Assembly (NCBI GenBank): GCA_965216135.1
Contig: CBDCFL010000022.1
Location: forward strand, 186,001-250,000
Direction: 5' to 3'
DNA from: CBDCFL01 sp965216135
GTDB taxonomy: Bacteria > Pseudomonadota > Alphaproteobacteria > Rhodobacterales > Rhodobacteraceae
Length of the DNA: 64,000 bases
Below the pieces are notes generated by a model, which was not told the DNA's origin, made no database searches, and saw nothing but the letters and a program-made list of their open reading frames with translations. Positions 1 through 7,091 of this stretch are shown here, piece after piece; position 1 is the first letter of the stretch; each line of letters starts with the position of its first letter. The translations under genes and the position numbers were made by a program.

Positions 1-224
1 CCATCCGCCCGGTCGATGACGCCCGTATCCTGTGCGTCGGCGACGGCATAACCACCGACATTCAGGGCGGGATATCGGAAGATCTGGGGACGTTGTTCAT
101 CACCGGCGGGCTGGCCGCGGATCAGTTTGGGCCCGATCCAGAGCATCCCGATCAGAAACTGCTGGACAACTGGCTGTCCGCGCGTCAACTCAGCCCGACA
201 TTCGCGATCCCATTGCTGCGTTAA
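1..224 (+). CDS. HAD-superfamily class IIA hydrolase (TIGR01459-like), 3' end only
   Basis: The reading frame enters from the left edge (first full codon at base 3) and stops at TAA 222-224, giving about 73 C-terminal residues. The stretch ILCVGDGITTDIQGG is the typical HAD motif IV region, where acidic residues bind Mg2+, followed by a short alpha/beta end. In Rhodobacteraceae a HAD-IIA hydrolase of the TIGR01459 type commonly lies upstream of a MaoC-like gene and ribF, as here. The substrate is unknown. The N-terminal catalytic Asp motif lies outside the window, so family placement rests on motif IV and the neighbours. Confidence 0.75.
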   Translation, partial: IRPVDDARILCVGDGITTDIQGGISEDLGTLFITGGLAADQFGPDPEHPDQKLLDNWLSARQLSPTFAIPLLR

Positions 225-383
225 GTTATTTATCTTGCTGTAAATATCCCCGTTCCCAGTGAATTTCCGGCGAACACAGGCGAAATTAAGTTGCTGCGAA
301 TCGTGTTCCGGGGCATGTTTATTACTTCCCGGATCGATTTCTTCACGATATGCTGCACTGCAGTATCGGCGACGGGATTCGGG

Positions 384-827
384 ATGTTGGACAACTTTCC
401 ACGCGGCACAATCTGCATCGAAGATCTGGAGATCGGCATGGTACGTCACCTGACGAAGGTGGTGACCGACGAAGATATTGAAAAGTTTGCGGAAATCTCA
501 ACCGATCATAACCCCGTGCACCTCGATGACGCCTATGCCCGCGACACGATATTTCAGGGCCGCATTGCCCATGGCATGCTGACCGCTGGCCTGATTTCGG
601 CGGTGATCGGCGAACAACTGCCCGGCCATGGCTCTGTTTATCTTGGACAAACGCTGAAATTCATGGCCCCCGTCCGCCCCGGCGATATGGTCCGCGCCGA
701 GGTCAAGGTTCGCGAGATTGACCATTCGCGGCGCAGGGTCACGCTTGATTGTCGTTGTGACGTGGGCGATACGCTGGTCCTGAAAGGCGAGGCGCAGGTT
801 CTGGCACCTAGCCGTAAATTCGACTGA
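384..827 (+). CDS. MaoC-like (R)-specific enoyl-CoA hydratase family protein
   Basis: The protein of 147 residues begins MLDNFPRG. I chose ATG 384 over upstream in-frame starts because the residues before it do not resemble the family and family members usually start a few residues before the hot-dog fold. The hydratase-2 signature is visible: FAEISTDHNPVHLDDAYARDT supplies the Asp and His catalytic pair, and GRIAHGMLTAGLIS is the following helix. The C-terminal half (PVRPGDMVRAEVKV) is a typical hot-dog strand region. Enzymes of this family hydrate enoyl-CoA, but the exact substrate cannot be told. It lies 33 bp before ribF, in the same direction, and is probably co-transcribed with it. Confidence 0.88.
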   Translation: MLDNFPRGTICIEDLEIGMVRHLTKVVTDEDIEKFAEISTDHNPVHLDDAYARDTIFQGRIAHGMLTAGLISAVIGEQLPGHGSVYLGQTLKFMAPVRPGDMVRAEVKVREIDHSRRRVTLDCRCDVGDTLVLKGEAQVLAPSRKFD

Positions 828-860
828 CCGGGCAACTGACGCCCGAATCCGGGCAAGCGC

Positions 861-1796
861 ATGCGAACACTCACTTTTTGGCAGGGCCTGAAATCCGACG
901 ATCAGGGTGCTTCCGTTGCGATTGGCAATTTTGATGGCGTGCATCTGGGCCATCAGTCGGTCATCGATCTGGCGCGTGCCAGGTCTGGTTCTGACGCCGC
1001 GCTCGGGGTGGTTACTTTCGAGCCGCATCCGCGCGAGTTTTTCGCTCCCCAGGCCCCAGCCTTTCGGCTGATGAACTCCGAAACCCGGGCTCACAGGCTG
1101 GAAAAGCTTGGGGTCGAGCGGCTCTATCAATTGCCCTTTGACGCCGCGCTGGCGGGCCTTAGCCCGCTGGAATTTACGCGTGACGTCTTGGCTGGTGGAT
1201 TGGCATTGGCCCATGTTGTTGTTGGCGCGGATTTTCACTTCGGCAAGGATCGCGCCGGCAAAGCCAGCGACCTCGCCGCGATGGGCCGCGATCACGGATT
1301 TGGCGTGACCATCGCCGAACTGCTGCATGGTGACCAGGGCGAGGTGTCCTCGACGGCCATCCGCGACGCCCTTGCCAACGGCAGGCCACGTCATGCGGCA
1401 GATATGCTTGGACACTGGCACCGGGTCGACGGCGAGGTGTTCGGCGGTGACAGGCGGGGTCGCCAGATCGGCTATCCAACCGCGAATATGTCGATCCGGG
1501 GATTGCATGCGCCGAAATTTGGCATTTACGCCGTCAAAGTGGACGTTCTGACCGGCGATCAAGTTGGAACCTACGATGGCGCGGCCAGCATCGGCGTGCG
1601 GCCCATGTTTGGCGATAACCTGCCTAATCTGGAAACCTACCTGTTTGATTTCAAAGGCGATCTTTACGGCGAGCATCTGTCGGTTGCCTTCGTCGAATAT
1701 CTGCGCCCCGAACTGAATTTTGACAGCATTACCGCGCTGGTCGCTCAGATGGATGCCGATTGTGCCAAAGCGCGCGACATCCTTGCAGGGCTGTGA
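861..1796 (+). CDS. ribF: Bifunctional riboflavin kinase / FAD synthetase
   Basis: The 311-residue protein has the usual bacterial RibF length. The N-terminal nucleotidyltransferase domain shows IGNFDGVHLGHQ (about residues 21-32), VVTFEPHP, a GADFHFGKDRAG loop and SSTAIRDAL, the counterpart of the ISSTxIR motif. The C-terminal flavokinase domain carries GYPTANM (about 212-218) and the GIYAVKV and YLFDFKGDLYG strands. It phosphorylates riboflavin to FMN and adenylylates FMN to FAD in the cytosol. It sits in a same-strand run with the MaoC-like gene upstream and a YcgN-like gene downstream, a common order in Rhodobacteraceae. No FMN riboswitch is visible upstream, as expected for an internal gene. 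Confidence 0.97.
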   Translation: MRTLTFWQGLKSDDQGASVAIGNFDGVHLGHQSVIDLARARSGSDAALGVVTFEPHPREFFAPQAPAFRLMNSETRAHRLEKLGVERLYQLPFDAALAGLSPLEFTRDVLAGGLALAHVVVGADFHFGKDRAGKASDLAAMGRDHGFGVTIAELLHGDQGEVSSTAIRDALANGRPRHAADMLGHWHRVDGEVFGGDRRGRQIGYPTANMSIRGLHAPKFGIYAVKVDVLTGDQVGTYDGAASIGVRPMFGDNLPNLETYLFDFKGDLYGEHLSVAFVEYLRPELNFDSITALVAQMDADCAKARDILAGL

Positions 1797-1818
1797 TGGC
1801 TTGACTAACGTCGCGGCG

Positions 1819-2283
1819 ATGCAAGATGCTTCTAAAAAATTGCGCGACCGGTTTTGGGAGCGCCTGCCCTTAGCCAAGTTGCGGCCCGCCGAGTGGCAAG
1901 CGCTTTGTGACGGCTGTGGCAAATGCTGCCTGAACAAATTGGAGGACCCAGACACCGGCCAGGTGGCGCTGACCCGCGTGGCCTGTCGGCTGCTCGACAA
2001 CGACACCTGCCGCTGCGGGCAATACGATATTCGGCATCATCTGGTGCCCGAATGTATCGTGCTGACCCCAAAAACCATTGAGCAGCACGCCTATTGGTTG
2101 CCCGAAACTTGCGCTTACAAACGGCTGTGGAAAGGCCAGACCTTGCCCGACTGGCATCCGTTGATCAGCGGCGATCCGCAGGCCGTTCATGAGGTCGGCG
2201 TCTCGGTGCGCGGGCACACCGTGCCTGAAAATGAGGTGGACGAGGAAGAGTGGGAAGATTACCTGATTGAGGGGCATTGGTGA
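1819..2283 (+). CDS. YcgN-family cysteine cluster protein
   Basis: The protein has 154 residues from ATG 1819 (MQDASKKLRDRFWERLPL). It contains the family's cysteine cluster, with CDGCGKCC near the N-terminus and further Cys in VACRLLDNDTCRCGQY and VPECIVL, a UPF0153/YkgJ-type zinc or iron-sulfur binding pattern. The C-terminus is acidic (ENEVDEEEWEDY). The function of this family is not established. It lies 22 bp after ribF, and its stop codon is followed at once by the start codon of the threonine aldolase gene, so it is probably within the same operon. Confidence 0.85.
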   Translation: MQDASKKLRDRFWERLPLAKLRPAEWQALCDGCGKCCLNKLEDPDTGQVALTRVACRLLDNDTCRCGQYDIRHHLVPECIVLTPKTIEQHAYWLPETCAYKRLWKGQTLPDWHPLISGDPQAVHEVGVSVRGHTVPENEVDEEEWEDYLIEGHW

Positions 2284-3336
2284 ATGTTCTTTGCGTCAGA
2301 CAACGCAGCGCCTGCCCATCCGAAAATCATCGAAGCGATTGCCGGCGCAAACCAGGGTTTTGCATCGCCTTATGGCGAAGATCAGATCATGGCCGATGTC
2401 AGCGATATGATCCGCGGTATTTTCGAGGCACCGCATGCGGCGGTCTTTCTGGTCGCCACGGGGTCGGCTGCCAATGTCCTGGCGCTGGCGACTTATTCTG
2501 AGCCCTGGCAAACCATCTATTGCCACCGCCAGGCGCATATCCACACTGACGAATGCGGCGCGCCGGAATTTTACACCGGCGGGGCCGGATTGTCGTTACT
2601 GGATGGGGAGGCCGCAAAATTCTCTGCGGCAACATTGGCCAAGGCGATCAAGTCTACGGATCACGGGTTTGTCCATGCCGTTCAGCGCGGCCCGGTCACG
2701 ATCACCCAGGCCACCGAATGCGGGACGGTCTATGAGCTCAGTGAGATTGCTGCGATCTCGGCGGTCTGCCACGAACACCAGCTTGGCCTGCATATGGATG
2801 GCGCGCGGTTTGCTAATGCGTTGGTTTCGCTTGGCTGTAGCGCGGCAGAGATGACGTGGAAGGCTGGTGTCGATGTGCTGTCATTCGGCGGCACCAAGAA
2901 CGGCCTGGTGGGGGTTGAGGCGGTGATCCTGTTTGATCCCGAAAAGGCCTGGGAATTCGAGCTAAGGCGCAAGCGCGGCGGTCATCTGATCTCGAAACAC
3001 CGGTATCTGTCGGCGCAGATGGCGGCCTATTTGACCGACGATCTGTGGCTTGATATGGCGCTGGCGGCAAACGACGCAGCGGCGCGGCTGGCTGCGGGGG
3101 TTAAGAATATCAGCGACGCATCATTGCTGTATCCCCGGCAATCAAATGCCGTATTCGCGCGTTTTCCAAGGGCCGCGCATAAACGCGTGCTGAACGCGGG
3201 CGCGGATTATTTTTTCTGTGCATTCGATGAGAGCCTGGACGGCCCGCCAGAAGAACTTTTGGATGCCCGGCTGATGTGCAGCTGGTGCACGACAGACCCA
3301 GAGATTGAACAGGTGTTGGCACTGATTTGGGACTAA
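2284..3336 (+). CDS. ltaE: Low-specificity L-threonine aldolase (PLP-dependent beta-eliminating lyase family)
   Basis: The protein has 350 residues and starts at the ATG directly after the preceding stop (TGAATG), which suggests translational coupling. It is a fold-type I PLP enzyme. SDNAAPAHPKIIEAI is the N-terminal signature, HMDGARFANAL contains the Asp that contacts the PLP ring nitrogen, and SFGGTKNG carries the Schiff-base lysine at about residue 205. It would cleave threonine or allo-threonine to glycine and acetaldehyde in the cytosol. Stereospecificity cannot be read from sequence. The gene ends the ribF-side gene run; the next gene begins 101 bp later. Confidence 0.92.
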   Translation: MFFASDNAAPAHPKIIEAIAGANQGFASPYGEDQIMADVSDMIRGIFEAPHAAVFLVATGSAANVLALATYSEPWQTIYCHRQAHIHTDECGAPEFYTGGAGLSLLDGEAAKFSAATLAKAIKSTDHGFVHAVQRGPVTITQATECGTVYELSEIAAISAVCHEHQLGLHMDGARFANALVSLGCSAAEMTWKAGVDVLSFGGTKNGLVGVEAVILFDPEKAWEFELRRKRGGHLISKHRYLSAQMAAYLTDDLWLDMALAANDAAARLAAGVKNISDASLLYPRQSNAVFARFPRAAHKRVLNAGADYFFCAFDESLDGPPEELLDARLMCSWCTTDPEIEQVLALIWD

Positions 3337-3437
3337 GACACGGCACATTGCGGTCAAGCAGATCGAATATGCCAGCGACGCAACGTCCGGGCGCACGTGC
3401 TCTCGTTTAATCCGGTAGAATTGCTTATCTTAAGGGC

Positions 3438-4163
3438 ATGAGAGTTGTCCTGTTGACGCTGGCCCTGTTGTTGCCGACCTCTGCGCTCGCGGATTGCGTG
3501 GTGCTGCTGCATGGCTTGGCACGCAGTGTGAACTCGATGCGTGTCATGGAAACGGCTTTGCAGCGGGCAGGCTATAGCGTCGTCAATCAGCGCTATCCGT
3601 CGACCCAGGCGGCCATTGGCGAGCTTGTCGCGCAGGCCCTTCCACCGGCTGTAGGTTCGTGCGGCAACGATAAAATTCACTTCGTGACGCACTCAATGGG
3701 CGGCATTCTGGTGCGCGTGTGGTTGGAAGATCACCGCCCGGACAAGATGGGCCGCGTTGTTATGCTTGGCCCGCCAAATCGTGGGTCGGAACTGGTTGAT
3801 GAATTTGGCGAATTGGGGCCGTTTCAATGGCTGAACGGACCGGCGGGTCTGCAATTGGGTACCGATCCTGAGGCGGTGCTGAACAGTTTGGGATTGCCCA
3901 GGTTTCATCTCGGCGTGATCGCCGGCAACCGGTCGCTGAACCCAATTTATTCCAACGTCATCAAGGGATCAGACGATGGCAAGGTCAGCGTCCAGAGCAC
4001 CAAGATCCAAGGCATGGATGACCATATCGTACTGCCTGTCACCCATACGTTCATGATGCTGAACCCACTGGTGATTGAGCAGACGATCTTGTTTCTGCAA
4101 AACGGCGCGTTTGACCATGACCTGACATTTGGCGGCTGGGTCGCGCAACAGATATTTCCCTAG
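3438..4163 (+). CDS. Secreted alpha/beta-hydrolase, lipase/esterase-like
   Basis: The protein has 241 residues. It opens with a Sec signal peptide (MRVVLLTLALLLPTSALA, cleavage probably after ALA). The fold is recognisable from the oxyanion-hole stretch VVLLHGLARS and the nucleophile elbow THSMGG (Ser at about residue 88), followed by MLGPPNRGSELVD. A late TH (PVTHTFMM) is a plausible catalytic His. This resembles PGAP1-like or triacylglycerol lipase-like proteins of alphaproteobacteria. Export to the periplasm is inferred. The substrate is unknown. It converges with purK, overlapping it by 4 bp at the 3' ends. Confidence 0.82.
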   Translation: MRVVLLTLALLLPTSALADCVVLLHGLARSVNSMRVMETALQRAGYSVVNQRYPSTQAAIGELVAQALPPAVGSCGNDKIHFVTHSMGGILVRVWLEDHRPDKMGRVVMLGPPNRGSELVDEFGELGPFQWLNGPAGLQLGTDPEAVLNSLGLPRFHLGVIAGNRSLNPIYSNVIKGSDDGKVSVQSTKIQGMDDHIVLPVTHTFMMLNPLVIEQTILFLQNGAFDHDLTFGGWVAQQIFP

Positions 4164-5260
4164 CCCGGCGGCTTTGAGCGGGTGCCGGAAGGGTCGAGCA
4201 GACGGTTAACGTGACCCATCTTGCGCCCGGGGCGCGTATCTGACTTTCCATACAGGTGAATGCCCGCGTGTCCTTCGGCGCGAATGTCGGGCAGCTTGTC
4301 CAGATCATCGCCAATCAGGTTTTCCATCCCAATATCCGAATGCCGGGTGCCGTCGCCCAGCGGCCAGCCCGCGATAGCGCGGATATGCTGCTCGAACTGG
4401 TCGATCAGGCAACCGTTCTGCGTCCAGTGCCCGGAATTATGCACCCGCGGGGCGAATTCATTCACCACCAGCCCCTGAGCGGTGACGAACATCTCGACGC
4501 CAATCACGCCGGTATAGTCTAGTGCGTTTAACAGACGGCTGGCGATCAGAACCGCATCCGTGCGCTGGCTTTGACTAAGGCGCGCCGGCACGCGGGTGGT
4601 TCTGAGAATTCCGTCCTCATGGCCGTTCTCACCAGGGTCGAAACAGGCCACCGCGCCATCCAATCCACGCGCGCCAATGACCGAGATTTCGTGTGAGAAA
4701 TCAACGAACCCCTCAAGGATCGCAGCCGCATGACCGATCTCGGCCAGCGCCGCGCCGATGTCGTCGGGCCTATCCAGCCGGACCTGGCCCTTGCCGTCAT
4801 AGCCAAAGCGCCGGGTTTTCAAGATGCAGGGTGTGCCGATACTTGTGATGGCCTCGGCCAAGCTGGCCGCGTCGGCGACGTCGGCATAAGGCGCGGTAGG
4901 GACGCCCAGATCACTCAGAAACTTCTTTTCGACCAGGCGGTCCTGGCTGATCCGCAGCGCTTCGCGGCCCGGTCGGATCGGCGCATATGCCTCCAATATG
5001 TCGAGCGCACTGGTGGGGATATTTTCAAATTCGTAGGTGATGACATCGACGGTTCTGCCAAATTCAGCCAGCGAATGGTCATCGTCAAATGCCGCATTTG
5101 TCGTCCGATTGCTGACCTGGCCAGCAGGGCAATCCGGTGTCGGATCATAAATATGGGATCGCAGGCCAAGGCGCGCCGCAGCCAGCGCCAGCATTCGGCC
5201 AAGCTGACCGCCGCCAAGGATGCCGATCGCCGCGCCTGGTGCCAGCAGCTCAGTCGTCAC
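4160..5260 (-). CDS. purK: N5-carboxyaminoimidazole ribonucleotide synthase
   Basis: From the GTG at 5260 the protein has 366 residues. This start overlaps the end of purE by 11 bp and places the glycine-rich AIGILGGGQLGRMLALAA motif near the N-terminus, as in the family. Reading further upstream would use residues without similarity to PurK. ATP-grasp features follow: LVEKKFLSDLGVPTAPY, CILKTRRFGYDGKGQ and GVEMFV..GLVVNEFAPRVHNSGHW. It makes N5-CAIR from AIR, bicarbonate and ATP in purine synthesis, feeding PurE. The order purE-purK in one overlapping unit is standard. Confidence 0.95.
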   Translation of the reverse strand: MTTELLAPGAAIGILGGGQLGRMLALAAARLGLRSHIYDPTPDCPAGQVSNRTTNAAFDDDHSLAEFGRTVDVITYEFENIPTSALDILEAYAPIRPGREALRISQDRLVEKKFLSDLGVPTAPYADVADAASLAEAITSIGTPCILKTRRFGYDGKGQVRLDRPDDIGAALAEIGHAAAILEGFVDFSHEISVIGARGLDGAVACFDPGENGHEDGILRTTRVPARLSQSQRTDAVLIASRLLNALDYTGVIGVEMFVTAQGLVVNEFAPRVHNSGHWTQNGCLIDQFEQHIRAIAGWPLGDGTRHSDIGMENLIGDDLDKLPDIRAEGHAGIHLYGKSDTRPGRKMGHVNRLLDPSGTRSKPPG

Positions 5261-5738
5261 CTGGCGTCTCAGCAATCGCAGCCGACATATCTGCGCGCAG
5301 CGCATCCAGCCGTGTGGCCAGTTCCATATCCTCAAGGGCCAGAATCTCGGCGGCCATCAGACCAGCGTTATGCGCCCCGGCCGGTCCGATCGCCATGGTC
5401 GCAACCGGAAATCCGCGCGGCATCTGCACAATCGAATAAAGGCTGTCGACGCCTGAAAGCGCTGCGGTCTGAACGGGTACGCCAATGACCGGCAGGCGGG
5501 TCTTGGACGCCATCATGCCGGGCAGATGCGCGGCGCCGCCGGCCCCGGCAATGATCACTTTCAGACCGGATGCGATGGCCCCCGTCCCATATTGCCAAAG
5601 CCGGTCCGGGGTGCGATGCGCCGAGACGATCCTAGTCTCATAATTCACCGCCAATTGGTCCAGGATATTGGCGGCGTGTTTCATGGTCGGCCAGTCCGAC
5701 TGGCTGCCCATGATGATCCCAACTTGCGCCACGGCCAT
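5250..5738 (-). CDS. purE: N5-carboxyaminoimidazole ribonucleotide mutase
   Basis: The protein has 162 residues when started at MAVAQVGI (5738); a second in-frame ATG lies 18 bp upstream at 5756 and cannot be excluded. Family hallmarks are GIIMGSQSDWPTM (substrate phosphate loop), RIVSAHRTPDRL (catalytic His region) and GAGGAAHLPGMMAS. The enzyme moves the carboxylate of N5-CAIR to C4 to give CAIR. It precedes and overlaps purK. The 100 bp between this gene and the next (DUF465) carry no further ORF. Confidence 0.96.
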   Translation of the reverse strand: MAVAQVGIIMGSQSDWPTMKHAANILDQLAVNYETRIVSAHRTPDRLWQYGTGAIASGLKVIIAGAGGAAHLPGMMASKTRLPVIGVPVQTAALSGVDSLYSIVQMPRGFPVATMAIGPAGAHNAGLMAAEILALEDMELATRLDALRADMSAAIAETPGDD

Positions 5739-5835
5739 GTTCGCCCCCAGTAACAAGAGGCGGCACTATAGGGGCCAAGAAAGAAGGTGGAAACAGTAAT
5801 TAGAGGCGAATGCCCGGTCGTTTGAAAACCCGCGC

Positions 5836-6051
5836 TCAGGCAATAATGTCCGGGGTCAGTTCGTCCTCAATCACGGTGATATGGTCTTTGAGAGCCAGAT
5901 TTTTCTTTTTCAGCCGCTTGAGCGTCAGCTGATCGTGAGCCGGGGCTTCCTGCAGGGCGCTGATCGCTTCATCCAGATCGCGGTGCTCGCGCCGCATGAC
6001 CTCTAACCTTACGCGCATGACCTCCTTGTGATCCAAAGTAGGTTCGCTCAT
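5836..6051 (-). CDS. YdcH-family (DUF465) small protein
   Basis: The 71-residue protein starts MSEPTLDHKEVMRVRLEVM and is almost wholly charged helix: HRDLDEAISALQ followed by LKRLKKKNLALKDHI, the DUF465 signature. It should form a short coiled-coil hairpin. The function of the family is unknown. It is transcribed towards purEK, with 97 bp between, and divergently from the hsp20 gene. Confidence 0.85.
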   Translation of the reverse strand: MSEPTLDHKEVMRVRLEVMRREHRDLDEAISALQEAPAHDQLTLKRLKKKNLALKDHITVIEDELTPDIIA

Positions 6052-6234
6052 GCCTCACCCCGTGCTGACGCGAAATCGATAAAATCAGAATAGCGCGTTG
6101 ATGGCCCCACGCCAAGCTAACAAACACCTTATTAGACTTTGCAAGTGCCGGATATACGCCCCATGTTTGCCTTGTCTGGTTGCCATAATCGGGGCCAGAC
6201 CACATTAATGTCGCTTCTTTCCAAGGGCATGCAA

Positions 6235-6648
6235 ATGACAAAATTAACGCTCAGCACACATCCGTTTCTTTTGGGATTTGAACAACTTGAACGCCTGGTT
6301 GAGCGCACCGCCAAGGCGGATATGGGCAGCTACCCGCCCTTTAATATCGAACAGACAGGTGAGTTTTCCTTCCGCATCACCCTGGCTATTGCCGGTTTTG
6401 CCGAAGACGATCTGAACATTACCGTCGAAGACAACCAGCTGATGATCCGGGGCAAACGGGTGGATGCAAGCGGGGACCAGGTTTTTCTGCACCGCGGCAT
6501 CGCGGCACGGCAGTTTCAGCGCGCCTTCGTGCTGGCCGATGGGGTACAGATCGCGGGCGCGTCGATGGAAAACGGGCTTTTGCATGTCGATATGCAACAG
6601 GCCCAACCAGAGAAAATTGTTCAGACGATTGAGATCAACAAATCATGA
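6235..6648 (+). CDS. Hsp20-family small heat-shock protein
   Basis: From ATG 6235 the protein has 137 residues (MTKLTLSTHPFLLGFEQLER), a start that matches the usual N-terminus of the Rhodobacterales family; in-frame ATGs at 6208 and 6229 are possible alternatives. The alpha-crystallin domain runs from about residue 37 (YPPFNIEQTGEFSFRITLAIAGF) to ENGLLHVDM, with an IEINKS tail. It should act as an ATP-independent holdase chaperone. A DUF1150 gene follows 22 bp later, a conserved pairing. A heat-shock promoter is expected, but I could not point to a convincing one. Confidence 0.93.
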   Translation: MTKLTLSTHPFLLGFEQLERLVERTAKADMGSYPPFNIEQTGEFSFRITLAIAGFAEDDLNITVEDNQLMIRGKRVDASGDQVFLHRGIAARQFQRAFVLADGVQIAGASMENGLLHVDMQQAQPEKIVQTIEINKS

Positions 6649-6670
6649 TACGGGCTAAGGCGGTGGTGTA

Positions 6671-6898
6671 ATGGACACGAGATTTGAATTTTCCAAGGGC
6701 ACGGACGACCGAATTGTATATGTGCGCCCCGTCCCGGTGGGTGAGCTTCCCGCCGATGTGCGCTCGCATATTCATGGGATCGACGAAGTCTATGCGGTTC
6801 ACGATGCCAATGGTGAGCGGCTGGCGCTGGTCCGCGACAAACGGCTTGCCTTTGCCCTGGCTAGGCAGAATGATCTCGCCCCGGTGAACGTTCACTGA
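6671..6898 (+). CDS. DUF1150 family protein
   Basis: The protein has 75 residues (MDTRFEFSKGTDDRIVYVRPV). The stretch VRPVPVGELPADV...VYAVHDANGERLALVRDKRLAF is the DUF1150 core, a short all-beta/helix region of unknown function found mainly in alphaproteobacteria. It follows hsp20 directly and both are probably on one transcript, which hints at a stress-related role. The 193 bp after it, up to the dehydratase gene, contain nothing I can assign. Confidence 0.85.
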   Translation: MDTRFEFSKGTDDRIVYVRPVPVGELPADVRSHIHGIDEVYAVHDANGERLALVRDKRLAFALARQNDLAPVNVH

Positions 6899-7091
6899 AC
6901 GAATGGCAGACGGCGGTATTTGTGACCGGATCGCGCGGACGATAAGGGCGCGGTAATGTTGGGCTATTGCTCCGACCGGGGTAACGCATTTGCCGGCTTG
7001 GCGTTTGGCGTAATCGGCGTTGTCCATGATGCAAGGGGCCGGGACGCAGAGGGTCGCAACCGGCTGCTGGTGAACGGGGAGCTTTTGTGTG

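Noticed and set aside
498..2006. Long open frame of about 500 codons on the minus strand
   Set aside because: It lies opposite the MaoC-like gene, ribF and the YcgN-like gene, which all have clear family motifs. Its own translation has no recognisable domain.
6060..6234. Possible heat-shock promoter before hsp20
   Set aside because: CCTTG and CCATAAT occur, but the spacing does not fit the alphaproteobacterial sigma-32 consensus.
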